Shown: in pieces, positions 1 to 5,354 of the stretch
Position numbering within the stretch: the stretch's first letter is position 1
Layout: every line of letters begins with the position of its first letter
NCBI RefSeq assembly: GCF_946477055.1
Contig: NZ_CAMKXG010000241.1
Span: forward strand, 1-5,354
DNA length: 5,354 nucleotides
Source of the DNA: Lonsdalea britannica
GTDB taxonomy: Bacteria > Pseudomonadota > Gammaproteobacteria > Enterobacterales > Enterobacteriaceae
Direction of reading: 5' to 3'
Notes under the pieces: model-generated
What the model saw: only the letters and a program-made list of their open reading frames with translations
The model's database searches: none
What the model was told of the DNA's origin: nothing
Translations under genes and position numbers: made by a program

Positions 1-82
1 CGGGTATGGTAGCTGCCGACGGTCAGTATGTCTCAGACTGGTGGCATCAAAGCGTCAACGTCGTCGGCAGCTACCATACCCG
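1..82. repeat. Perfect 21-bp inverted repeat at the left edge
   Basis: Bases 1-21 are the exact reverse complement of bases 62-82, with a 40-base spacer. Two further G.T pairs (22/61 and 23/60) would extend the stem. The right arm encodes the conserved Tsx residues VVGSYHTR and is therefore native. The left arm lies where the signal-peptide end should be. A perfect 21-base match over so short a distance is very unlikely by chance inside coding sequence, so a fold-back or assembly artefact is the leading explanation. Confidence 0.9.
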
Positions 83-824
83 TTTTGGACCGCAGCTGAA
101 TAACGACCTCTATCTGGAATACGAAGCCTTCGCCAAAACAGACTGGCTCGACTTTTACGGCTATGTGGATGTTCCGAAATTCTTTGGCGTCGGCAACACG
201 CCCGACAGCGGCATCTGGGACAAAGGCTCTCCGCTGTTTATGGAAATCGAACCCCGCGTTTCCCTCGATAACCTGACCGGCACCGATCTCAGCTTTGGCC
301 CCTTCAAGCAATGGTACTTCGCCAATAACTATATCTACGACCTCGGACATAACGCCGACGGACGCCAGAATACCTGGTATATGGGGCTAGGCACCGATAT
401 CGATACCGGTCTGCCGATCAACCTGTCGCTGAACGTGTACGCTAAATATCAGTGGGAAAACTATCAGGCGGCCAACGAAAATCAGTGGGACGGCTATCGC
501 GTCAAGGTGAAATATTTTGTTCCGCTGACCCCGCTGTGGGGCGGCAACTTGAGCTACATCGGTTTCACCAACTTCGACTTCGGTTCCGATCTCGACAAGG
601 ACAGCAACTGGGTAGACGGTAACGGTAAGCGAGTACGCACCAGCAACTCCATTGCCTCCAGCCATATTCTGGCGTTGGGCTACGATCACTGGCACTACGC
701 GCTCGTCGCGCGCTATTTCCATCACGGCGGACAATGGCAGGATGGCGCGGAGATTGGCACGCCGCAGGGGCCGATCAAATCGACCGGATGGGGGTATTAC
801 GCCATGGTGGGGTATAACTTCTAA
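1..824 (+). CDS. tsx: Tsx-family nucleoside-specific outer-membrane channel (5' partial)
   Basis: Tsx forms a monomeric beta-barrel in the outer membrane that lets nucleosides and deoxynucleosides diffuse into the periplasm; in E. coli it is also a phage and colicin receptor. The reading frame is open from the left edge to a TAA at 822-824. Its start is [20 protein letters not shown], almost identical to mature E. coli Tsx. Later family blocks include [52 protein letters not shown] and YDHWHY. The protein ends GYNF; a terminal Phe is usual for proteins inserted by the BAM machinery. From the ATG at 6 there are 272 residues, about the length of mature E. coli Tsx, so only the signal peptide is missing and that ATG is not a credible start. 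The first 21 bases are suspect (see the inverted repeat), so the residues before GQYVSDWW may not be genuine. It could be a second tsx paralogue rather than the orthologue of E. coli tsx. The next gene, fklB, is convergent. Confidence 0.93.
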   Translation, partial: GMVAADGQYVSDWWHQSVNVVGSYHTRFGPQLNNDLYLEYEAFAKTDWLDFYGYVDVPKFFGVGNTPDSGIWDKGSPLFMEIEPRVSLDNLTGTDLSFGPFKQWYFANNYIYDLGHNADGRQNTWYMGLGTDIDTGLPINLSLNVYAKYQWENYQAANENQWDGYRVKVKYFVPLTPLWGGNLSYIGFTNFDFGSDLDKDSNWVDGNGKRVRTSNSIASSHILALGYDHWHYALVARYFHHGGQWQDGAEIGTPQGPIKSTGWGYYAMVGYNF

Positions 825-852
825 CGAGGCTGTCGCTCTCGTAGGTATGGCG

Positions 853-886
853 AGATGTCAGACTGCCCGTCGACGGTCTGACATCT
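853..886. terminator. Hairpin between convergent tsx and fklB
   Basis: AGATGTCAGAC (853-863) pairs perfectly with GTCTGACATCT (876-886) around a 12-base loop that itself contains the self-complementary CGTCGACG. It lies in the 69-base gap between the tsx stop and the fklB stop, where a shared bidirectional terminator is expected. The downstream T-tract is weak on both strands (TTCCT on the plus side), so termination is inferred mainly from stem strength and position. Confidence 0.7.
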
Positions 887-893
887 TCCTGAC

Positions 894-1514
894 TTACAGG
901 ATTTCCAGCAGCTCGACTTCAAAAATCAGCGCGCTGAATGGCGGGATGGACGCGCCAGCGCCACGTTCGCCGTAGGCCAGTTCCTGCGGGATATACAGCT
1001 CCCACTTGGAACCGACCGGCATCAGGGTCAGAGCTTCAACCCAGCCTGGGATAACGCCGCTAACCGGGAACTCCGCCGGCTGGCCGCGCTGTACAGAACT
1101 GTCGAAGACCGTACCGTCGATCAGACGACCGGTGTAGTGCACACGTACGCGGTCCTGACGGGCAGGAATATCGCCTTCGCCCTGCGTCAACACGCGGAAC
1201 TGCAGACCAGACTCGGTGCTGCTCACGCCTTCTTTCTGCGCATTCTCTTCCAGGAAACGCTGACCTTCTACCGCCAGCTCGCGCTGACGTTCGCGGCGTA
1301 CCGCATCCGCACGTTCATGGACTTCACGCAGCGCACGGTGAACGACGTCGACCGGGACGGCTGGCGCCTGTCCGTCAAGAGCATCACGCAGGCCAGCGAC
1401 CAGCGCTTCAGGAAGCAGCCCTTCCAGACCCGATTCCTGTAACTGTTGGCCGATCTGCAGGCCGATGCCGTAGCTTGCCTGGGCTTCTACGCTGTCATAA
1501 GAAGGCGTTGTCAT
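894..1514 (-). CDS. fklB: FKBP-type peptidyl-prolyl cis-trans isomerase FklB (FKBP22)
   Basis: FklB catalyses cis-trans isomerisation of prolyl bonds and assists folding; E. coli FKBP22 is a dimeric, apparently cytoplasmic enzyme. The 206 residues match E. coli length. There is no signal peptide: the protein begins [20 protein letters not shown]. Residues about 10-95 form the charged helical N-terminal dimerisation region ([30 protein letters not shown]). Residues about 103-206 form the FKBP domain. Visible family pocket residues are Y127 in VHYTG, F137-D138 in VFDSS, V154-I155 and W158 in VIPGW, and Y181 in AYGERGAG, followed by [17 protein letters not shown]. No pocket residue looks lost. 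The ATG at 1514 has AAGGA upstream and agrees with the E. coli N-terminus. It is divergent from ytfB, as in E. coli, and convergent with the tsx-type gene, which differs from E. coli. Confidence 0.97.
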   Translation of the reverse strand: MTTPSYDSVEAQASYGIGLQIGQQLQESGLEGLLPEALVAGLRDALDGQAPAVPVDVVHRALREVHERADAVRRERQRELAVEGQRFLEENAQKEGVSSTESGLQFRVLTQGEGDIPARQDRVRVHYTGRLIDGTVFDSSVQRGQPAEFPVSGVIPGWVEALTLMPVGSKWELYIPQELAYGERGAGASIPPFSALIFEVELLEIL

Positions 1515-1550
1515 TGATGTTCCTTTTTTCTGTAAAAATAGCGAGCGTGC

Positions 1551-1579
1551 AGCATAACAGCGTGAGGTTTATGGGTAAA
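1551..1579 (-). promoter_or_regulatory. Putative sigma-70 promoter for fklB
   Basis: Read on the minus strand there is an extended -10, TGTTATGCT (core at 1551-1556), and a TTTACC -35 at 1574-1579 (four of six consensus bases) with 17-base spacing. It lies about 37 bases upstream of the fklB start codon, leaving a short leader containing the AAGGA ribosome-binding site. Assigned by eye from motif match and position. Confidence 0.5.
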
Positions 1580-1667
1580 ATTTTCTCTGCCCAGCCCCGC
1601 CGGACGCGCGCTGACACACCTTGTGACCGATAGCGTGGACTCCGCCCCAAAAGCGTTCTGACTTACT

Positions 1668-1696
1668 GGCTATCATTAAGGGATTACCGATATACT
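1668..1696 (+). promoter_or_regulatory. Possible promoter for ytfB
   Basis: TATACT at 1691-1696 is a good -10 candidate about 40 bases before the ytfB ATG. At the expected distance upstream (about 1667-1673) there is only a poor -35. The stretch is A/T-richer than its surroundings. The -10 is moderately credible; the -35 is not clearly visible. Confidence 0.35.
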
Positions 1697-1735
1697 CAAG
1701 GCGTTTTACCTTACACGGTAGCAAGAGAGGTCATC

Positions 1736-2458
1736 ATGGGCAGAATCGCGCCCAGGAGAAGTAAAACTCGCTGGGATTCCCGCATGCTATGGCAATCCTG
1801 CCTGCGCTTGTGGCGTCAACGTCCCTGGCAGTTCAGCATCGCCGATAAAATGCCAGGCCGCAGATCGTCCGCGTCTGCCTCCGCACGTCGCATCCCCTAT
1901 GGTCGAATCTCGCCGCTGCTGCGCCAGCTCTGGCATGTGCCTGACGGTTTCCAGTGGATGGAACCGCTGCCCTATCCGCATCGTCGCGGGTTGCTGATTG
2001 CGGCGGCCTTGCTGCTGATTGTGCTGCTCTGGCCCTATTCTTCGACGCCGGAGTCTCCGAGCGTCGCCAGCCCCACACATATTCCGTTGGCGTCAGAGCC
2101 CGCTCCGGTTCAAGCCAGGCTGGTCAATCCGGCACCGCAGGCTGTTTCCGCCCCTGCGCCGGAACAAGCAGAAGCGGCTCCCGCAGCAACGGAAAAACCG
2201 TGGCAAAACTATCAGATAGCCTCAGGACAAACGCTGGCGCAGCTTTTTCGCGATCACAACCTGCCGGTTAACGACGTGTTCGCCATGGCGCAGGTAGAAG
2301 GCAGCGACAAACCGCTCAGCAGTCTTCATGCCGGACAAAAGGTCAGGCTGCGGCTGAATGCGCAGGACGTGGTGTCGGAATTAGAGATTGATACGACGGA
2401 TAACCAGACGGTGCAGTTCGTCCGTCAGCAGGACGGCGCATTTGTTCGCACTCGCTAG
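1736..2458 (+). CDS. ytfB: YtfB, OapA-domain cell-division protein
   Basis: YtfB is an inner-membrane protein with an opacity-associated protein A (OapA, LysM-like) domain; in E. coli it localises to the septum and is linked to cell division and peptidoglycan binding. Layout: a basic, Arg/Trp-rich cytoplasmic N-terminus (1-65); the family segment LWHVPDGFQWMEPLP (65-79); one membrane span (about 85-100, GLLIAAALLLIVLLWP); a Pro/Ala/Glu-rich periplasmic linker (101-154); and the OapA domain (about 155-240) with ASGQTLAQLFRDHNLPVNDV, AMAQVEG, KPLSSL and AGQKVRL. It is 240 residues against about 212 in E. coli. The ATG at 1736 is chosen because GAGAGG precedes it at good spacing. The ATG at 1850 (residue 39, MPGR) matches the annotated E. 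coli N-terminus but has no clear ribosome-binding site. It converges with the rpsF operon and diverges from fklB, as in E. coli. Confidence 0.9.
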   Translation: MGRIAPRRSKTRWDSRMLWQSCLRLWRQRPWQFSIADKMPGRRSSASASARRIPYGRISPLLRQLWHVPDGFQWMEPLPYPHRRGLLIAAALLLIVLLWPYSSTPESPSVASPTHIPLASEPAPVQARLVNPAPQAVSAPAPEQAEAAPAATEKPWQNYQIASGQTLAQLFRDHNLPVNDVFAMAQVEGSDKPLSSLHAGQKVRLRLNAQDVVSELEIDTTDNQTVQFVRQQDGAFVRTR

Positions 2459-2497
2459 GTGTAGTTTGGGTCACGGATAGGAAATACAAAGTCAAAA

Positions 2498-2515
2498 AGA
2501 AAGCGGGCGCTTTCT
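2498..2515 (-). terminator. Terminator-like hairpin, minus-strand orientation
   Basis: AGAAAGC (2498-2504) pairs with GCTTTCT (2509-2515) around a GGGC loop. On the minus strand the stem runs straight into a T-tract (the plus strand has AAAAA at 2494-2498), which fits an intrinsic terminator for transcripts coming from rplI. On the plus strand no T-tract follows, so it is a poor terminator for ytfB. It would be a second stop behind the hairpin at 2578-2604. Confidence 0.5.
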
Positions 2516-2577
2516 GTCAGCGGAAAGGGCCTGTTACCCACCCAAGTGAAGACTCGATTCCCCTCCCCCAGAAATGC

Positions 2578-2604
2578 AAAACGCTGGCACAAGGCCAGCG
2601 TTTT
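2578..2604. terminator. Bidirectional terminator between rplI and ytfB
   Basis: An 11-bp perfect stem, AAAACGCTGGC (2578-2588) with GCCAGCGTTTT (2594-2604), closes a 5-base loop. The A and T ends make it a good intrinsic terminator on either strand. It starts about 23 bases beyond the rplI stop codon and would end the rpsF-priB-rpsR-rplI transcript. It could also stop transcription from ytfB. Confidence 0.85.
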
Positions 2605-2626
2605 ACGACGTTAACGTCAGCGTAAA

Positions 2627-3079
2627 TTACGCTTCAGCAACGATTACCACGTTCAGCTTAGCGAATACGTCGCTGTGAACCTGGAAGCTCACTTCGTGTT
2701 CGCCCAGAGTACGCAGAACGCCGTCCGGCAGGCGGACTTCGCTTTTCGCAACTTCAACGCCAGCTGCGGTAACCGCATCAGCGATGTCACGAGTACCGAT
2801 AGAACCAAACAGTTTACCTTCATCACCCGCTTTGGAAGCGATGGTGACGTTAGCCAGTTCGTTCAGTTTAGCGGCACGAGCTTCAGCTGCGGCCAGAACG
2901 TCAGCCAGTTTGGCTTCCAGTTCAGCGCGACGAGCTTCGAAGAACTCAACGTTTTTCTTGGTTGCCGGCACAGCTTTGCCCTGCGGAACCAGGAAGTTAC
3001 GAGCGTAGCCCGCTTTAACGTTTACCTGGTCGCCCAGGCTGCCCAGGTTTGCTACTTTATCAAGCAGAATAACTTGCAT
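2627..3079 (-). CDS. rplI: 50S ribosomal protein L9
   Basis: L9 binds 23S rRNA near the base of the L1 stalk, projects from the ribosome and helps reading-frame maintenance. The 150 residues match the family length. The N-terminal rRNA-binding domain (1-40) holds the L9 signature, [19 protein letters not shown] followed by [17 protein letters not shown]. The long connecting helix (about 41-75) is rich in Ala, Glu and Lys ([20 protein letters not shown]). The C-terminal domain (76-150) contains [15 protein letters not shown] and ends in VVIVAEA. The ATG at 3079 follows AGGATAAGG. It is the last gene of the operon, 41 bases after rpsR, and is followed by a strong terminator. No oddities are visible. 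Confidence 0.98.
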   Translation of the reverse strand: MQVILLDKVANLGSLGDQVNVKAGYARNFLVPQGKAVPATKKNVEFFEARRAELEAKLADVLAAAEARAAKLNELANVTIASKAGDEGKLFGSIGTRDIADAVTAAGVEVAKSEVRLPDGVLRTLGEHEVSFQVHSDVFAKLNVVIVAEA

Positions 3080-3120
3080 TACCTTATCCTCTTAAAGTCT
3101 TGTTAATAGACAGCAGCCGA

Positions 3121-3670
<550 letters not shown>

Positions 3671-3679
3671 CACGGCAAA

Positions 3680-4165
<486 letters not shown>

Positions 4166-4171
4166 CGCGCA

Positions 4172-4200
4172 ATTATAAGTGCCCCGTACAGGTAACACAA
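4172..4200 (-). promoter_or_regulatory. Sigma-70 promoter of the rpsF operon
   Basis: On the minus strand there is a perfect -10 TATAAT (4172-4177), 17 bases after TTGTGT (4195-4200, a weak -35 that keeps the TTG). The -10 is followed by TGCGCGT, a GC-rich discriminator typical of stringently controlled ribosomal promoters. The predicted transcript begins near 4165. Stringent control by ppGpp is inferred from the discriminator and the operon content. Confidence 0.75.
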
Positions 4201-4225
4201 GCGACAATGTGACCGGGAAAGCAGA

Positions 4226-4252
4226 AAGACCGCGAGTGCAAAAAGCGGTCTT
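4226..4252 (-). terminator. Hairpin between yjfP and the rpsF promoter
   Basis: AAGACCGC (4226-4233) pairs with GCGGTCTT (4245-4252) around an 11-base loop. It lies about 40 bases past the yjfP stop and upstream of the rpsF promoter, where a yjfP terminator is expected. On the minus strand the stem is followed by TCTGCTTTCC, an interrupted T-tract, so termination may be weak. On the plus strand no T-tract follows. Confidence 0.5.
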
Positions 4253-4293
4253 AGCGACAATGATGTGATTGACGACAGGAAAAAGTCAGCGAT

Positions 4294-5043
4294 TCAGAGG
4301 TGCTGACGGAAAAAGCGGGCGCCCGCCCGCAGCGCGGTGGGGGTGATTTTATGGCCGATATCCGCCTCCGTCAGATAAGTCACGTTCGCGTCCAGCTGAC
4401 GTTTGGCAAGGGCCTGATACAAACGGTCAGTCTCGTCCGCCGGTACCAGCGTATCCGCCAGCCCATGCCACAGCAGCAGCGGTCGGTCAGATACCTTTTC
4501 CAGCTGATGCCCCACATCGTAAGGCGCAAGCTGTTCCGCCAGCGATGCTAATTGCGGCGCGTTCTGCGGTTCATCCGGCGCGACCGGTGGGAACAGCGAT
4601 CGCGACAGTGATGAGACATAGCCCGATCCCATAAAGGCCGCCACCACGTTGATCCACGGATACTGCGTCATCGACGCCAGCGCCGTCATGCCGCCCAACG
4701 AGGCACCGCAGACGCCAATCCGCTCATCTTCAATCAATCCCAACTGACGGAAATGCGCCACGTACTCCGGCAGCTCCCGGACATTCTGCTGGAAGATATC
4801 CCAGAAATGACGCAAACGCCGCGCGTCGTCACCGTCGAAGCGCGCACCGTGCATCGGAGCATCCGGGGAAACCACGCGAAATCCGGCATGCGCCAGCGCA
4901 TAGGCGAAGTAGGAGTAGACCTCTTTTGAGGAGGTGAAGCCGTGAAAGAAGAAAACGGTGGGCAGAGGCGCCTTCTGTTTGCCTGATGGCGTGGCGTGCA
5001 ACGCCTCGACGCCGTTTATCGTGGTTACTGAGATCTCGACCAT
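4294..5043 (-). CDS. yjfP: YjfP-type alpha/beta-hydrolase (carboxylesterase)
   Basis: YjfP is a cytoplasmic serine esterase of the alpha/beta-hydrolase fold; the E. coli enzyme cleaves short-chain esters and its natural substrate is not settled. The 249 residues match E. coli YjfP in length and along the sequence. Visible elements are the oxyanion-hole HGFTSS (34-39), DAPMHGARF (61-69), the nucleophile elbow GASLGG with S115, MGSGYVSSLSRSLFPP (138-153), PLLLWHGLADTLVPADE with the acid D197, and the catalytic H231 in IGHKITP. The triad is complete. The ATG at 5043 is chosen because GGAGGT lies seven bases upstream and because E. coli YjfP also starts at this point (MIEI); a GTG at 5052 overlaps that ribosome-binding site and is rejected. 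It reads in the same direction as the rpsF operon, but a hairpin and the rpsF promoter separate them. Confidence 0.94.
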   Translation of the reverse strand: MVEISVTTINGVEALHATPSGKQKAPLPTVFFFHGFTSSKEVYSYFAYALAHAGFRVVSPDAPMHGARFDGDDARRLRHFWDIFQQNVRELPEYVAHFRQLGLIEDERIGVCGASLGGMTALASMTQYPWINVVAAFMGSGYVSSLSRSLFPPVAPDEPQNAPQLASLAEQLAPYDVGHQLEKVSDRPLLLWHGLADTLVPADETDRLYQALAKRQLDANVTYLTEADIGHKITPTALRAGARFFRQHL

Positions 5044-5050
5044 CAATGTC

Positions 5051-5056
5051 ACCTCC
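5051..5056 (-). promoter_or_regulatory. yjfP ribosome-binding site
   Basis: GGAGGT on the minus strand, seven bases before the ATG at 5043. It fixes the yjfP start, because the in-frame GTG at 5050-5052 overlaps this motif and could not use it. Confidence 0.85.
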
Positions 5057-5060
5057 GCTA

Positions 5061-5199
5061 TAGCTCATCTGTACGCTCGCCGGTGTCGTCGGCGACGCAT
5101 TCAATAGCCATACCATAGCGCCAAAAGATAGCGAGGGGATAAAAAGAAATCCCCCCAACCATAGATAAAAAACGGCAAAGCGTGACGGATCGCGGCTGG
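5061..5199. other. Intergenic stretch upstream of yjfP
   Basis: I see no convincing gene here. There is a small hairpin, GGGGAT (5135-5140) with ATCCCC (5149-5154), around an A-rich loop, without a following T-tract on either strand. A run of As (Ts on the minus strand) lies at 5167-5172, just after the stop of the right-edge reading frame; it could end that transcript but has no clear stem. No clear promoter for yjfP was recognised; one may be present, or yjfP may be co-transcribed with the upstream frame. Confidence 0.5.
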
Positions 5200-5354
5200 C
5201 TAACCGGCAGGTTCGAAGCGCTCGCCTTTGAACACCCGCACCGGATTGCCACGCTCAACCTGTTGATGACAACGATGTCGCTGCTCCCGCAGGGCCGCCG
5301 TCCGCTGCTGATGCTGCTGGCGTAAGCGCCACTCGATTAGATGGAGCGCTAAAC
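5200..5354 (-). CDS. C-terminal fragment of an unrecognised protein (runs off right edge)
   Basis: On the minus strand a frame is open from the right edge to a TAG at 5200-5202, giving 50 residues with no start in the window. The peptide is very hydrophilic and rich in Gln, Arg and His: IEWRLRQQHQQRTAALREQR, then a tail with NPVRVFKGERFEPAG. The first part looks helical and possibly coiled-coil, and the tail resembles a natural C-terminus. I do not recognise the family. It lies upstream of yjfP in the same direction, about 157 bases before the yjfP start. The opposite strand holds a 47-codon frame in exact codon register (5182-5325) with higher third-position GC, so the coding strand is uncertain. 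The composition partly reflects a CAG-rich stretch near 5300-5320. Confidence 0.4.
   Translation of the reverse strand, partial: LALHLIEWRLRQQHQQRTAALREQRHRCHQQVERGNPVRVFKGERFEPAG

Noticed and set aside
6..8. ATG at base 6 as the true tsx start
   Set aside because: Outer-membrane Tsx needs a signal peptide of about 20 residues, absent from this start, and the ATG lies within the suspicious inverted-repeat arm.
5050..5052. GTG as a longer yjfP start
   Set aside because: It overlaps the GGAGGT ribosome-binding site, which is correctly spaced for the ATG at 5043, and E. coli YjfP also begins at the latter.
5058..5162. Minus-strand 34-codon frame ending just upstream of yjfP (possible leader peptide)
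   Set aside because: The ATG at 5162 has no ribosome-binding site, the peptide shows no recognisable features, and a second frame is equally open in the same stretch.
5182..5325. Plus-strand GTG frame of 47 codons with a Leu/Met-rich end
   Set aside because: There is no ribosome-binding site, it starts from GTG, and its hydrophobic end comes from the CAG-rich stretch read in reverse. It is in codon register with the minus-strand frame and remains only a weak alternative.

Overview
The window is a piece of an Enterobacterales chromosome. The evidence is close similarity to E. coli across FklB, S6, S18, L9, PriB and YjfP, the gene order fklB-ytfB-rplI-rpsR-priB-rpsF, and a base composition a little above 50% GC. 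YtfB carries a longer N-terminus than in E. coli, a Tsx-type channel gene lies next to fklB where E. coli has cycA, and yjfP sits directly upstream of rpsF with no ascorbate (ula) genes between. This suggests a relative outside the Escherichia group, possibly Pectobacteriaceae- or Yersiniaceae-like. I cannot name a genus from the sequence.

Layout, left to right. A + strand Tsx-family nucleoside channel gene (1-824) is cut at its 5' end, and its first 21 bases are a perfect inverted copy of bases 62-82, which looks like an end-of-contig fold-back. It converges on fklB (minus, 894-1514) across a strong hairpin. A 221-base divergent intergenic region separates fklB from ytfB (plus, 1736-2458), which encodes a membrane-anchored OapA-domain division protein. 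ytfB converges on the ribosomal operon across 168 bases holding two terminator-like hairpins. The operon is read on the minus strand as rpsF (S6), priB, rpsR (S18), rplI (L9), from 4072 down to 2627. Upstream are a leader of the S6:S18 autoregulatory type and a promoter with a perfect TATAAT and a GC-rich discriminator. Further upstream on the same strand are yjfP (4294-5043, serine esterase), a short noncoding stretch, and the tail of an unrecognised minus-strand reading frame that runs off the right edge.

The core operon links two 30S proteins that bind rRNA as an S6:S18 pair, a 50S protein (L9) and the replication-restart protein PriB. Its expression is probably set by growth-rate or stringent control at the promoter and by S6:S18 feedback on the leader. 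The flanking genes act separately: nucleoside uptake, prolyl isomerisation, cell division and ester hydrolysis.

I found no mobile element, CRISPR array, tRNA, rRNA, phage gene or recognisable defence system. This is essentially a conserved housekeeping region. The points worth checking are the inverted repeat at the left edge, the N-terminal extension of YtfB, altered DNA-binding-loop residues in PriB, the gene-order differences, and the unidentified reading frame at the right edge.
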